Assembly (NCBI GenBank): GCA_019828595.1 | Contig: JAHQRK010000010.1 | Span: forward strand, 1,798,001-1,862,000 | Origin: Aphanomyces cochlioides | Taxonomy: Eukaryota > Oomycota > Saprolegniomycetes > Saprolegniales > Verrucalvaceae | Direction of reading: 5' to 3' | DNA: 64,000 nucleotides | Shown here: positions 53,968 through 64,000 of the stretch, piece by piece | Position numbering within the stretch: the stretch's first letter is position 1 | Layout: each line of letters opens with the position of its first letter | Program-made: the position numbers and the translations under genes | Notes under the pieces: generated by a model | What the model was told of the DNA's origin: nothing | Seen by the model: only the letters and a program-made list of their open reading frames with translations | The model's database searches: none

Positions 53968-55164
53968 TTACGCCACGTTGGCGGTGGTATTGTCTGTCGT
54001 CTGGTTACCGGTAGATTGTTTGGTCGATTGAAAATCAAGCACTGCCTCATCGATGACGCGCTTGAGGGTGAGTTCCAAGTACTTGTCACGTCCTACCAAA
54101 GATCTCTTTGTAAACGGTATCGCTACTTCAATGTTGTCATTCACAGTGCCGCCTGGAAATGTTCCAGGGGTTTCTGGGCGTTTGCCAAAGGCATATTTTT
54201 CCATGATGAGGTTGTTTGCATCGACATACTCCTGAAACACAGCCTGTTTGTCCTTGTACAGTGGAGATTGTTCCGTTTGAAACAGAAACGTAATTAGACA
54301 CATCCCAGGGTCTCTTGTTGGCTTGACTACCAGCCTCAGGAAGAGATGAGTCGCAATTTTGAGGATGCAAGTTTTACCAGCCCCATTTATCTTGCACTGT
54401 GCCCTCTCTCATGTGCGGCATGAGCTCATCTTCTAGCACGGATCGCCATACGATGACTTCACGGTCGACTTCGGTATAGTACTTGTAGACGACGTTGGAG
54501 TAGGCAACGGATCTGCCGTCAATGTTTCGATATGCACGGTAGACTAAAATTATCCGTCCATTTGGCTGCTGTATGTTTTCATCGCGAATGACTTGCTCAG
54601 TGCATTCCCACAAACCAGCCTTGATGAATGCCGTCTGTAGCTAATCGTACTGTCGGTCAGCAAGAGCATGAATTACAGCGAGGCGAAGGGATGGCTGTGC
54701 CACCAATTTGCACGATTTCCATGCTTCTAATGAAGCATCCGACTGACAAGTTGATGTCAAACGCAGGATCCACTTACCAGGAGCCGTGGCTTTTTCCGCA
54801 GTATGAAAGCCAGTTCTTCCATATATGCTGCAGTCTCGTCCACTTGGGCCCAGAGGCGTTCATTCTCCTGGAGAGAATCGTTCTTGGCACGGATTTGGTC
54901 CCGAGCAGCTCGTTCCCACTCTGACATATTTGGTTTCCAAGAAATGGTTTGCTTTAATCCTTGTAGTTGGGCTTTGAGCACGTAGATTTGGCGACGTAGG
55001 TATGTAATTTCATGCTTTTGACGATTGTATTGCGTCACATACGCTGTGCTTGACTGAGATAGGATGCGTCTTGGTAAGTCAGTAGACGTTTCAGACAGTG
55101 CATGTTTAGGGGCAATGAAGTCACTGACGTACTCGAGGTACTCGTGGAGCAGATCATCCGACAC
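53968..55164 (-). pseudogene. Coiled-coil/START-like family member, type E, deletion and stop
   Basis: Exon 1 (55164 to about 54780) is open but short: MSDDLLHEYLEYVSDFIAPK lacks the ATDDQLQ motif. YNRQKHEITYLRRQIYVLKA and MSEWERAARDQIRAKNDSLQ follow, to RKKPRLL. In exon 2 a TAG replaces a sense codon after ADRQYD near 54642. Then the gene jumps from QQPNGR directly into VYRAYRNIDGRSVAYS of exon 3, with the second half of exon 2 and intron 2 deleted near 54560. Exon 3 remains (VVYKYYTEVDREVIVWRSVL, ending DKWGW). Exon 4 ends at 53968 with PETPGTFPGGTVNDNIEVAI and GRDKYLELTLKRVIDEAV. Clear pseudogene. Confidence 0.85.
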
Positions 55165-55930
55165 GATGAGTTATGATGGCCTTGTGTATCGTCCATCGTA
55201 CGATTTCCTTCGCCGTCGAATGCCATGTTGGTCTGGTGGATAGAGTCAAGTCCTCATCAACATTCTGTTGTCGTGGACAATCAATTAAAAGAATGAAGAT
55301 ATCTGATTGGTCAAAAGATTGCAATTTTATCCAATCCAGTATAAAAAAGGACTAGCATGCCTTTACCTAACACAAGAGTCTAAAGCCCAACAGTAACTTG
55401 ATCGACTCAATATCTCTTCTTCGCTACAATTGCTTGTCTCCCATGTGATGATATTACACTCGAGTCGCATTGATTCAAGCCCAATGTTCAACACAGCAGC
55501 ATCGAGCTGAAAATCTTACGATGGACTTGTCATATTTGCCGACGACGTTATCTTTAGTTGTGCTATTGTGTTGAAGTTGTAGACAGGAAACATGAACTCA
55601 AGAGCAGTCAACAGTATTGGCGGTGAAGGTGTCGTGTATTTCACCACGTCAGACACTACAAATCTCGCAAAAATTTTGCACGAACACCAAAATTTTGTCA
55701 TTGCGTGACATCCGTGGGCTTGTATTTCACGTAACCCCCACCCATCGTCCAGGGCAACAGAACTCCACAGAAAAGTTCAGTGAGTCATTGCAGAGAATAA
55801 TCACATGTGCTTTTAACGAGTCGACCAGATCACTCTCTTAAATTTATACGAATTGGTGCGTCTGCTTTAGTTTTGCTTAAGTTTAGCGCTATGACGGTGG
55901 CAGTGTCTGACCTGTACTGTGCGGCGTCCA
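55165..55930. other. Spacer without a supported gene
   Basis: Short frames only, for example at 55617-55841, with no recognised domain. Confidence 0.35.
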
Positions 55931-56230
55931 CTTTACCGTTGACATAGCCCCCTGGAAATGTACCGGGAACCTCTGGACGTCTGTTAAAGGCGTATCTCAC
56001 TTGTTCGTTTCGGCTACTTTATAGACCCCAGTCAGTCGGTCGCATTCGGCTGTGGCCTGACGGTCATCGGTCCAATTCTCTCACTCCCTGAGCTCGGTTT
56101 CCTGTGCCTCAAGGGGACATGATAAACTAGTTCAAAAACGACTCGCCCATTCGGTTGTTGCATGGAGACACCTCATCCAAGCACTTGTATATGCTAGGCT
56201 TGATAAAAGCAGTTTGAAGACCTGGATATG
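55931..56230 (-). pseudogene. Relic of a type E coiled-coil/START-like gene
   Basis: Two islands survive. 56105-56225 reads LQTAFIKPSIYKCLDEVS and, in a shifted frame, QQPNGRVVFELVYHVPL, matching exon 2 of type E. About 55930-56000 reads RYAFNRRPEVPGTFPGGYVN, matching exon 4. Exon 1, exon 3 and the introns are gone. This is the most decayed member recognised and shows an additional former gene between the copies at 53968 and 56255. Confidence 0.75.
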
Positions 56231-56254
56231 AGAATCGCTCATAAAGTTATCTTG

Positions 56255-57570
56255 TTAAATAGAGCGACTGGCGGCTATCTGCAATGAAGACAGGCTAGTC
56301 ATTTGAAATTCAAAGACAGCCTTGTTTATCTCATGCTTGAGAGTCATCTCCAGTGTCTTGTCGCGTTCGAGAAAGATTCGCTTCGTGTGGGGCAACGCAG
56401 TCTCCATCGTGGCATTCGTCACCCGTCCTGGAAATGTACCTGGAACCTCCGGGGGTTGGCTGAACGCGTACTTTTCAACAATCGGTTGACTTCGACATGC
56501 TCCTTGAATGTGCCTTGCCTGCCTTTTTGAATAGCCGAAGGCACCACTTGGTACAAGTATGTTATAACGTTAATGCACGTGTTTTCGTCCACGGAAGGCT
56601 CCACCACGAGCCAACGATGAAAAGTTACTTCACGACACAATTTGCAAGAATACCAGCCCCATTTATCAATCACATTGCCGTCCGCCATGCATGGCACGAG
56701 GACATCGTCCAGGACAGATCGCCACACAATCACTTCACGGTCGATGCAGCGTTTGTAAATCGTATTGACATGCGCGGCAACGTTCCTGTCAATGACTCGA
56801 AATGCCCGATAGATCGTATGGAGATCGACAATCTCAAATGTCTTAGTTGGTTCGAGTCGTGACCGGCTTTCACCACTTCCAAGCTGCATCACCAATTAGC
56901 CTGTACGGCGCAGCTAAAGCCAGGTGATACACTCGTTCAAAGATTGTGCTTCCATCTGGCTGTGGTATGGACGAGTGGCGAATGACTTCTTGGGGACAAT
57001 TGATTAGCCCTGCCTTGATGAAGGCCGTTTGGAGTAAGCTGTATTGGCGGTCAGCAATTGCATGGATCGCGGCTGTCCGTAGGGAAGCTTGAGCAGCTAA
57101 TTTATAAGTTTTCCACTCTTCAGAGCCGACATCCAACTAAAAGTATGTGATCAACCTGCTGTCCCAATGCGCCATTCGTACCTCGAGTCGTGGTTTCTTG
57201 CTCAGCATGCGGACCATTTGATCAATGAAGGTTGCATTTTGCTCATGTCACTGCGAAGTTGTGCATTCGTGGAGCGAGATAAGTTCATGGCGCGAAATTG
57301 GTCGCGAGCCACTCGTTGCCACAAGGATACGTCACACCTTTCCGCTGCGACTCCTTGAGCCATTCTCAACTCATCCTTGAGCAACTCCACTTGACGTCGT
57401 AGTTCCAAGATTTCAGCCCTCTGTCGTTTATACTGAGTGGTTCTTGGTTTCACCGATGGCGGACTGTCCCTTGGGGGCGTCGGAGTTATTAAGTCGCAGA
57501 GATAAGTTAGGTCTTCCTGCAGTTCATCGTCTGTTGCAAAGAGGAAGTGGAGATCTTGCAAGACGTCCAT
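56255..57570 (-). pseudogene. Coiled-coil/START-like family member, type E, several lesions
   Basis: Starts at ATG 57570 (MDVLQDLHFLFATDDELQED). Exon 1 is open to NAQLRSD, then one base is lost near 57245, so that EQNATFIDQMVRMLSKKPRL lies in another frame. Exon 2 (VGSEEWKTYKLAAQASLRTA, FERVYHLALAAPYRLI) ends prematurely in WKW* near 56870, lacking the usual FNGDQPM..LP.GAEE end. Exon 3 is open (NTIYKRCIDREVIVWRSVLD, ending DKWGW). The intron 3 acceptor is not AG-clean near 56600. Exon 4 shifts by one base near 56485 before EKYAFSQPPEVPGTFPGRVT and runs to a stop at about 56255. Pseudogene. Confidence 0.82.
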
Positions 57571-58249
57571 CGCAGTTTCGCTGGTTCAGTGACAGCAACT
57601 TGTCAAGTGACGAATTTTCTCAAGTGGACATCATTCTGCCACGTACATGCCACATGGCAGCAACTTTCTCCAGACCTTTCCAGAGGCGAGGAGAAGCAAG
57701 CACGTCCACTGTCCTATGACACTGCACTCAAGAGGGTCATCGCCTGTGATATGAATTGGTGTTGCCAAGGTTCGACAGTAGCGCAGTTATATTGACGGAA
57801 TGAGGCAGTCATTGAAATCTTTAGCTTGTAGCAGGAGGGAAATCAGCATCGAGTTGGACAAATCAAAAGTCTGATCGTTTCTTTGAGTAAGCAGTGCGTT
57901 GAGCCGACGAAATTTTATGACGCCCAACTCCTGGGCTCGTTCCTATGAAAGTCGTACTGCGGCGCAGTCCAAGCCAGGCGAAACAACTGTTCAAGGATCG
58001 CACTCTCATCTGGCTTTGGCATCAAATCATGGCAAAGTACTTCAGTCTAACGACAAGTTTAATGTTCCAAGTCCTTAGGATATATGGAGAGAGATTGCAG
58101 ATTTTGGGAGCGTGTATCGCATGGGTAATAAGCTTAATTAATCGATGTGTTGATTGAAACTAAACAGTTCGGGAAGTTTACGGACAGCACGGACAGACAC
58201 TCGTACTCACGAGCAATCTTGCATCGAGCACACAACAACTCGCAGTGCG
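57571..58249. other. Spacer with no supported gene
   Basis: Short frames only. About 57935-57985 on the minus strand contains a weak family-like trace (a YDFHRN, then LFRLAW read near 57940-57980), too short to call as another relic. Confidence 0.35.
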
Positions 58250-59683
58250 CTATGACCTAACGATTGAGTTCTGTTGGGTTGACGACTTGGTCCTTTGAAA
58301 TTCAAAAACGGTATTGTTGATCGTGCTCTTGAGAGTCAATTCCAGTTGTTTGTCGCGGTCAATGAAGCATCGTTTGGCAAACGAAATCGGATAATCCACT
58401 TTGTCGTTCACTGCACCCCCTGGAAACGTGCCAGGGACATCCGGTGGATGCTTGAAGGCATACTTTTCAGCAACGAGTTTGTTCGCGTGGAGATATTCTG
58501 CATACGTGGCTTGCCTGTCTTTGTAAAGCGGAATGGGCACCACTTGGAGCAAATAGGTTGCTCGACAAACTGCAGGGTCTGCTGTTGGTACGACTACAAA
58601 CCTACAATGCTGTCTATGAATACCTAAATCTCTCCACGACTGTACCATCCCCATGTATCAACGACTTCGCCATCAACCATATGCGGCATCAATGCATCAT
58701 CCATGACAGATCTCCACACAATAACTTCACGATTCGCTTCGGCATAGTTCTTGTAAATCATGTTGGCATGGGCGGAAGCAGTCTTGCCAACATTTTGATA
58801 CGCACGGTAGACTGTGTGAGGGTCTATCCTTTCCAGGAACTACAGCTCGTTAGACAACGAAAGTCATATCCGATTTTTTACTTCTTCAGCCCCAGAAGGC
58901 AGCGGCATTGGTTGATCGCCATTAAATACTTTCCATACTGCATTGCCGATTAAACGGAATGGAGCGGCCAGGGTCACATGATATACTCTCTCATAGATAA
59001 GACCCCCATCGGGTAATGGAACTGGCTCGTATCGGATGACATCCTGTGGGCAATCGTACACTCCGGCCTGGATAAATGCTGTTTGGAGCTGTTGGTATTG
59101 CCGGTCAGCAATTGCATGAATAGCAGCAGTTCGAAGTGAAGTTTGGGCTGTCAATTTGTAAGCTTTCCATTCTTCCGAGTGGACATCCAACTAAAACATC
59201 GTCAAAGTTTGCCTTGAAAGCCTTACGTACCGACAAACGTGGTGTTTTCCGCAGGACTCGTGTCATATCTTCAATAAACGTTGCGTTTTCTTCCACGTGT
59301 GCGCGGAGTTGTTCGTTCTCACTGATTGATTTGCTCTTGGCATACATTTGATCTCGAGCAGCTCGTTCCCACGCAGACATATCTGGCTTTCCAGTCGCTT
59401 GTTGTTTGGCGTCGAGGAGCTGGCTTTTCAGGATATCCACTTGTCGGTGAAGCTCAAGGATCTCTCGTTTTCGTCGGTCTTGGTGTGAAAGAGTTGGTTT
59501 CGATTCCTCCGGTGATTTCGAGGACCTGGTAATTGAAGACGAAGGCGGCGAAGGCTTGCGTTCTGGCGAATCTAGGAGACTGCAGACATACGCAAGGTCG
59601 TCGCGGAGCTGGTCATCTGTTGCGAAGAGCAAATGGACATCTTGCACAACAGCATTCGAGCCATTGGCGCTGTTTGGTACCAT
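58250..59683 (-). CDS. Coiled-coil/START-like protein, type E, intact
   Basis: Exons 59683-59231, 59190-58882, 58839-58646 and 58601-58250 (introns 40, 42 and 44 bp) give 435 residues. ATG 59683 (MVPNSANGSNAVVQDVHLLF) matches the family start; an upstream in-frame ATG at 59857 would add 58 residues without similarity. Motifs: ATDDQLRDDLAYVCSLLDSP, a Ser/Pro-rich linker, RRKREILELHRQVDILKSQL, MSAWERAARDQMYAKSKSIS, VEENATFIEDMTRVLRKTPR, VHSEEWKAYKLTAQTSLRTA, IADRQYQQLQTAFIQAGVYD and ERVYHVTLAAPFRLIGNAVW. Exon 3: NMIYKNYAEANREVIVWRSV, ending VDTWGW. Exon 4: PDVPGTFPGGAVNDKVDYPI and DRDKQLELTLKSTINNTVFE. It is the last gene of the cluster; a pogo-like transposon begins 313 bp upstream of its start. 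Confidence 0.86.
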
Positions 59684-59996
59684 GCGCCGAGCTTCCAAAG
59701 TGAACAACAATGTTGGTTGCACTCGGTCTTTGTATAGCGTCTCAGCCACGTTGGAGTGTACTAAAATAAGGTAATTTGTGCCATTTTTCCTAAAATCCAC
59801 CGAAGTGGGTTTGCATCTCCTCCATATTAACTCTGCTTGGAGTTTGGAGTTTGCCATGCGATGATTCTATACTTGGATAAATTCAATAAACTCCTGAAAT
59901 AAGTATAGACAGTATAAGCTTGATAGCTCATAAAATAACTTTCAAAAGAACGATACTATTAATACTACGTAGTAGTAACGAATTGAATTCGAATTA
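59684..59996. other. Promoter spacer of the last type E gene
   Basis: Runs to the TA target of the pogo element. It includes TACTACGTAGTAGTA-like symmetry at 59963-59978. No gene supported beyond the possible N-terminal extension noted for the type E gene. Confidence 0.4.
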
Positions 59997-61491
59997 CAGT
60001 CGTCCCCCAGTTTTTGCACACCACTCAAACTAAATAACCTCCATAATATCATATATGCAAGGGATTAAGTATCTTGAGTACTCTTTGAAATCAGTACATT
60101 GATCATTTGAATCGCGCATGAAGCATGGCCGGCAAGTTTAAAAATTCAAATGTGTGGTGTCTATAGCATAGCAGCACAGATTTGACTTTAAGTTTCAATG
60201 CCATCATCAAGACAAGCCATTAGACTTACGATCCATCAAAAGAACCTGATGAGAGCGTATTATAAAAGCCATGCATGGATCACAATCGAGACGATGATGC
60301 GTTGGACTCTGAAGGAATTCGGGAAGACTCCAAATATATCGACAGTACGAAGGATTGTCCTCGACACTCGACATCACAGCAGTGCAAACATCGACAATGA
60401 ATCAACAAAATATCGCTTTAACTTATACCCTCCAAAGCACCAAGATCTTGACGAGAGCGTCTACAAATGGATCATGAACGCAAACGACAAGGATGCCAAC
60501 GTGTCTGGGGCGCTCATCAAGCACCGAGGACAGCAAATCGCTGAAAGAATGGCCCTAAGCGACGATTTAAAATGTTCGAATGGTTGGCTGTACCGACTGC
60601 AGCAACGACGGAGCCTCAAGATGTACCGTCTCCATGGAGAAGCGGCGTCAGCGACCCTATTGTTGTCGGTGAAGGTCGTGAAATTCTGCAATCAAGTATT
60701 CAAAAGTATGCCTTGAGTGATGTCTACAATATGGATGAGACCGGAGTGTTCTACAATTGCCAACCGAATACGACAATCACAAGCAAGAAACGAAGCGGTA
60801 CCAAGAAAGACAAAGCTCGCGTGTCTGTGGTCCTCGGTGCAAACGCGGATGACTCCGACAAACTGCCCATTGTCTTCATTGGCAAGTCCATGCGACCACG
60901 CTGTTTCAAAGGAATGAGCAACGAAGAGTTGTCAATCTTGTACCGCTCAAACAGGAAGGCATGGATGGCAATTGCCCTGTTCTCGGAGTGGATTGGCAAT
61001 CTGAATGAGTCCATGATGAAGCGCGACAAAAAGGTCCTCCTCATACTGGACAATGCATCATCCCACAAAGCCATTGGAGTGAATCTTACCAACGTCGAAA
61101 TTCTCATGGTGCCTCCCAATACCACCGCTTTCCTTCAACCAATGGATGCTGGAATAATTTCATCATTCAAGCATGCCTACAGACGCCGTCAAATGGAACA
61201 TGCCATTCGTCTCATCGATATGCCTACCAATGCAATGGTGAGGGGAAAGAAGTTGTATGCTGTTGATGTGCTTGTTGCAATGCAATGGATGACAGACGCC
61301 TGGAATGAGCTTTCATCCTCAACAATCCGCAATTGCTGGACGCACACTGGTATTGTTGGTTGAGACCGCGCCGCATTGACAAGTTTCCAATGGACACTAT
61401 TGTTTTCCTCTATAACTCAATATATTTTATTCATATGATAACTTGTAATACTTTATCAAAATTGGAATGTGCAAAAACTGAGGGACGACTG
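59997..61491 (+). mobile_element. pogo/Tigger-like Tc1-mariner transposon, 1495 bp, both ends present
   Basis: The left end CAGTCGTCCCCCAGTTTTTG (59997) and the inverted right end CAGTCGTCCCTCAGTTTTTG (61491) match over 24 bp with one difference. Both are flanked by TA (59995-59996 and 61492-61493), the target duplication of the Tc1/mariner superfamily. The CAGT start is typical of pogo-like elements. One gene inside encodes a DDE_1-type transposase with a single frameshift, so the copy is probably non-autonomous but young. Confidence 0.93.
60198..61363 (+). pseudogene. pogo/Tigger-type transposase, one frameshift
   Basis: The first frame (60198 to about 60655) has an N-terminal helix-turn-helix (IHQKNLMRAYYKSHAWITIE) and a CENP-B-like second DNA-binding domain (IKHRGQQIAERMALSDDLKC, NGWLYRLQQRRSLKMYRLHG). 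Near 60652 the frame shifts by one base, then continues with IQKYALSDVYNMDETGVFYN, the first catalytic Asp. The second Asp lies in VLLILDNASSH and the third acidic residue in LQPMDAGIISSFK, as in pogo transposases. The stop is at 61363. All catalytic residues are retained. It would mobilise the surrounding element at TA sites if the frame were intact. Confidence 0.88.
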
Positions 61492-62460
61492 TATTATTGT
61501 ATTGTTACATACACTCAAAATTGTGACTGGGGTGAAAGATGTAAATAATGACTGCAACTGTGATATGATTCCTATTAATATCACACCGAATGACGCAATA
61601 TGATTGGAAGTTAATATAATAGATTGACTTGACGAAAACACAACATGAACCTCATGAAGATATTCCAGAAGCACATACCAGCAGTACTATCATGCCTAGT
61701 CCTCCTTCATGCTAACTGTAATCGAAAGTTTTCCTTTTCTGTCTCTCGTTGTTCTGTGCCGTTTCTCACTCCGGCTATACAAAAGGAATATTGCCACATC
61801 GAACTCATGTGCTGCAATCTAAGTGAATGAGGCATGTACGATGTTTATTGTGCGTGGTGCTGATTCAATAGATTATTGCTCTACTACCTACTGTTCAACA
61901 TGTAGAGGGGGATGCGAGATTTCTTTTATACTTTGGCAACGCCAAAAGTTTATAGGGTTATGAAGTTGTGGCGAAGATGTGGAGATCACATCCGTCATCA
62001 TTATTTATGACTCCTACAGTTTTGTTTTTGCCTTAATTGACTATTCGTATAGTTTTCAAGATATCCACAATGCTTTGTGTTTTGTGCTCGACATTTGCAT
62101 ATGCTAACAGTACAATCAGGCGAGTGAGCGCAAAAAACGTCAACAAGTGTCGTGTTCTGCTGCAGCTAGCCTAGCTTATATCCGTGCTAGACGTTAAATT
62201 TATTCAGAGCATCTTTGTTTCTTGGTTAGACTTCATGCTGGCGACTAAATGAAGCTTCATATCTGCCAATATTTGTTTGTTGAAAACCCGTGATAGAATC
62301 TCTATCATAGTTGCTCAGAATTTTGCACATTTCAGATCTGTAATACTGAAATCAAGTCAAAAACTTGTTTTGAAAATGTTTTTCAGGCAACTGTGATAGA
62401 TTTCCTATCACACTCTGATACAAAAAGATCATGTTTTTATCATAGATGCAGCAGATGTTT
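61492..62460. other. Spacer with two short palindromes
   Basis: No gene supported. TGATAGAATCTCTATCA (62291-62307) and GTGATAGATTTCCTATCAC (62393-62411) are related near-perfect palindromes about 100 bp apart. They may be hairpins or a small repeat relic. Confidence 0.45.
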
Positions 62461-62860
62461 CTATTTTTCCAAATCTATTTGAAATCGATAGCCAATCAGA
62501 ATCGAGTATTTGCCTTCTTCACAAAAACACACGCAAAACACACATTCAAAACTTTACTTTATTGAATGTACTTTCAATATTACACTTGAACTCACTATAT
62601 CTGAATAGTATTTGAGAATATTTCAATTTTTAGTCAAAAATACAAATTTCAGTGAAAAAGACAATATTTCTCACCCAATTTTTACCAAAATCGAATTCTA
62701 TTCCAAATCGATTGGATCATACTGAAGTCAAGTATAAATGGAAAGTATTGCAATTGTCCCAAATTAATTACACGTGTGTCTGGGTGTGTTTTGCGTGAAT
62801 TAGGTAAATACTCGATTCTGATTGGCTGAGTGATTTGGAGATCGATTTGAAAAATCGATA
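62461..62860. mobile_element. MITE with long inverted repeats, about 400 bp
   Basis: The left arm contains AGCCAATCAGAATCGAGTAT, CACAAAAACACACGCAAAAC and a TTTTTAGTCAAAAATACAAA block. The right arm read backwards gives CAGCCAATCAGAATCGAGTA, TAATTCACGCAAAACACACC and more. The arms match over roughly 75-80 bp with small gaps. No coding capacity. Partial copies of the same family occur at 18573 and 20470, and a diverged one near 32640. The right end abuts a Copia RNase H fragment, so the MITE seems to have inserted into, or next to, that older element. Confidence 0.82.
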
Positions 62861-63133
62861 CATTTTGGGGTTCCATGACCACTCGCTTTCCTTTGCTCCT
62901 TCACTTAAAGCAATCAACTCTGATTCTGCTGTTGACAATGCAATGCAGTTTTGTTTGCAACTGCACCATGAAATGCAAGTTCCTGCTAGTAGTACTAAAT
63001 ATCCAGAGATACTAGTTCGATCTTTTTCTCGATTCGCGAAGCTCGCGTCAGAATAGACTTCGTATTGTAGATCTCCTTTGTTTCCATCTAACAGAAGTCC
63101 ATAGTCTAAAAGTATCTCAGTACTCTGACACAA
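62861..63133 (-). pseudogene. Ty1/Copia retrotransposon fragment: RNase H domain
   Basis: Reading the minus strand from 63133: YEVYSDASFANREKDRTSIS, GYLVLLAGTCISWCSCKQNC, IALSTAESELIALSEGAKES. These are the characteristic YSDADWA..., TSGYVF, ISWKSKRQ and LSTAEAEYIAL blocks of Copia RNase H. The similarity ends near 62876, close to the MITE right end, after which the frame runs into MITE sequence. Upstream pol sequence is not found beyond 63133, so this is an isolated fragment of about 270 bp. Confidence 0.85.
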
Positions 63134-64000
63134 CTTCGAATGAAATCGACAATAACAAAATGAAATTAATGACTTTTGCTCGCGATTTTCCTCAAGAAAT
63201 GCAAAAACTAAATAGCAAAATTAAATCAACATTAAAATACAATAACATGCAATAGAGTAAGTTTTACCTGTAGAGGTGTACTGAAGAAAGCTCAAGTGAA
63301 TGAATCATTATTGAACGTTTGATCAAATTCGATGAAATATTTAACTATATTTCAGCCAATAGAGTTCCTTGCTATTAATAGTAATCCAACACATTTTGTA
63401 GAAACGGTACAACTGTATTTACATGTAAAACGTTACACAGTGTAGAGAGTATTAATAAATTGTATGGGCTTATTCTTAGGCTCAATTCCTTTTGACTTTG
63501 GATTTTGGCGATGCTCGATAGTTAAGACAATGTGACGTTTGTTGTATGTATGCATTCATAAGAGGATGTACAATAAATAGCTTTGTACGTCCCAGTTTGC
63601 TTTTTTAGCCCTAGCATGAAACAATGACATGATTTGTCGAATTTACAAGTGAGGGCATAGAAATGCAGTTTCCAAAGCACTCAATTTATGTGATCTGGAA
63701 ATTCGATACTATAATAGTATTTGGTTTTATTGTGCTTTGCAGTCGTTTTGGTACTTGGAATAGGAGCCTAAATCGCTGTTACAGATGGATTTATCTGCGT
63801 TACAAATACCAATATATTGCTGTTGCTTAAACTTCTATTCTTCCACTGAATACTTCGAAGAACAGAGATAAATCTCCTGTGTATTCATAAATCGTTCGAA
63901 CCTGATGTCATCGAGTGCTACAATTCAAATGCCACCGACCTTCACTGCTTCCCTTATCGGGAAAATAGGCAAGCCGCACAGCAACAGTCGGAGAACAGTG
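63134..64000. other. AT-rich end of the window, no gene seen
   Basis: No open frame of note, no recognisable domain and no RNA gene. A TATTAATAGTAAT word at 63369-63381 recalls the palindromic element at 6102. Confidence 0.4.

Noticed and set aside
57935..57985. Another type E relic
   Set aside because: Only a very short trace; not distinguishable from chance.

Overview
This window looks like nuclear DNA of an oomycete, most likely a water mould of the Saprolegniales (Aphanomyces-like). I base this on protein-family content and gene style, not on a database search. The genes have very small GT-AG introns (38-50 bp), mixed strands and short spacers. The dominant gene family pairs a leucine-zipper-like coiled coil with a START-like lipid-binding fold. 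Such proteins are abundant in oomycetes and, as far as I recall, are often labelled 'M96 mating-specific' or 'bZIP/START-like'. Retrotransposons and DNA transposons of eukaryotic type are also present.

Layout. 1-2346 is the 3' part of a decayed Ty3/Gypsy pol gene (RNase H, integrase, chromodomain). 2347-7471 holds no convincing intact gene, but it has a broken hypothetical gene, a 21-bp-period tandem repeat and two inverted-repeat elements. 7472-10212 is a complete PIF/Harbinger transposon with matching terminal inverted repeats, a TAA target duplication, an intron-bearing transposase and a Myb/SANT-like partner gene. 10951-59683 is the core of the window: a cluster of about 23 loci of one coiled-coil/START-like family, some ten apparently intact and the rest pseudogenes or fragments. 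Sub-types are grouped by position: type A at 11-18 kb, type B at 19-39 kb, type C at 40-48 kb, a short divergent copy at 48.7-49.7 kb, a singleton at 50.5-52 kb and type E at 52-59.7 kb. Inserted in the cluster are a DDE transposon (30.6-32.5 kb) and two copies of a secreted GDSL-type esterase (38.8-39.6 kb, dead; 45.2-46.0 kb, intact). 59997-61491 is a complete pogo/Tigger-like element whose transposase carries a frameshift. 62461-62860 is a MITE sitting at the end of a Ty1/Copia RNase H fragment. The last 870 bp appear empty.

Shared gene plan of the cluster. Four exons with fixed intron positions: exon 1 carries an N-terminal motif around ATDDQLQ..LA.VC, a low-complexity linker and a coiled coil (RQREE..LR..V..L, then W.R.A, EN..L, QATFI.QM, KKPRL). 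Exon 2 starts with SEEWQ.Y.LAA..SLR.AAIHAIADRQ. Exon 3 carries S..IRK.Y..PDREVI..RTVL.DALVP. Exon 4 is the most variable and ends in a C-terminal helix. Intron 3 always splits the last Trp codon of exon 3. Because copies sort by position and sit at all stages of decay, the region is best read as a tandem array under birth-and-death evolution with gene conversion.
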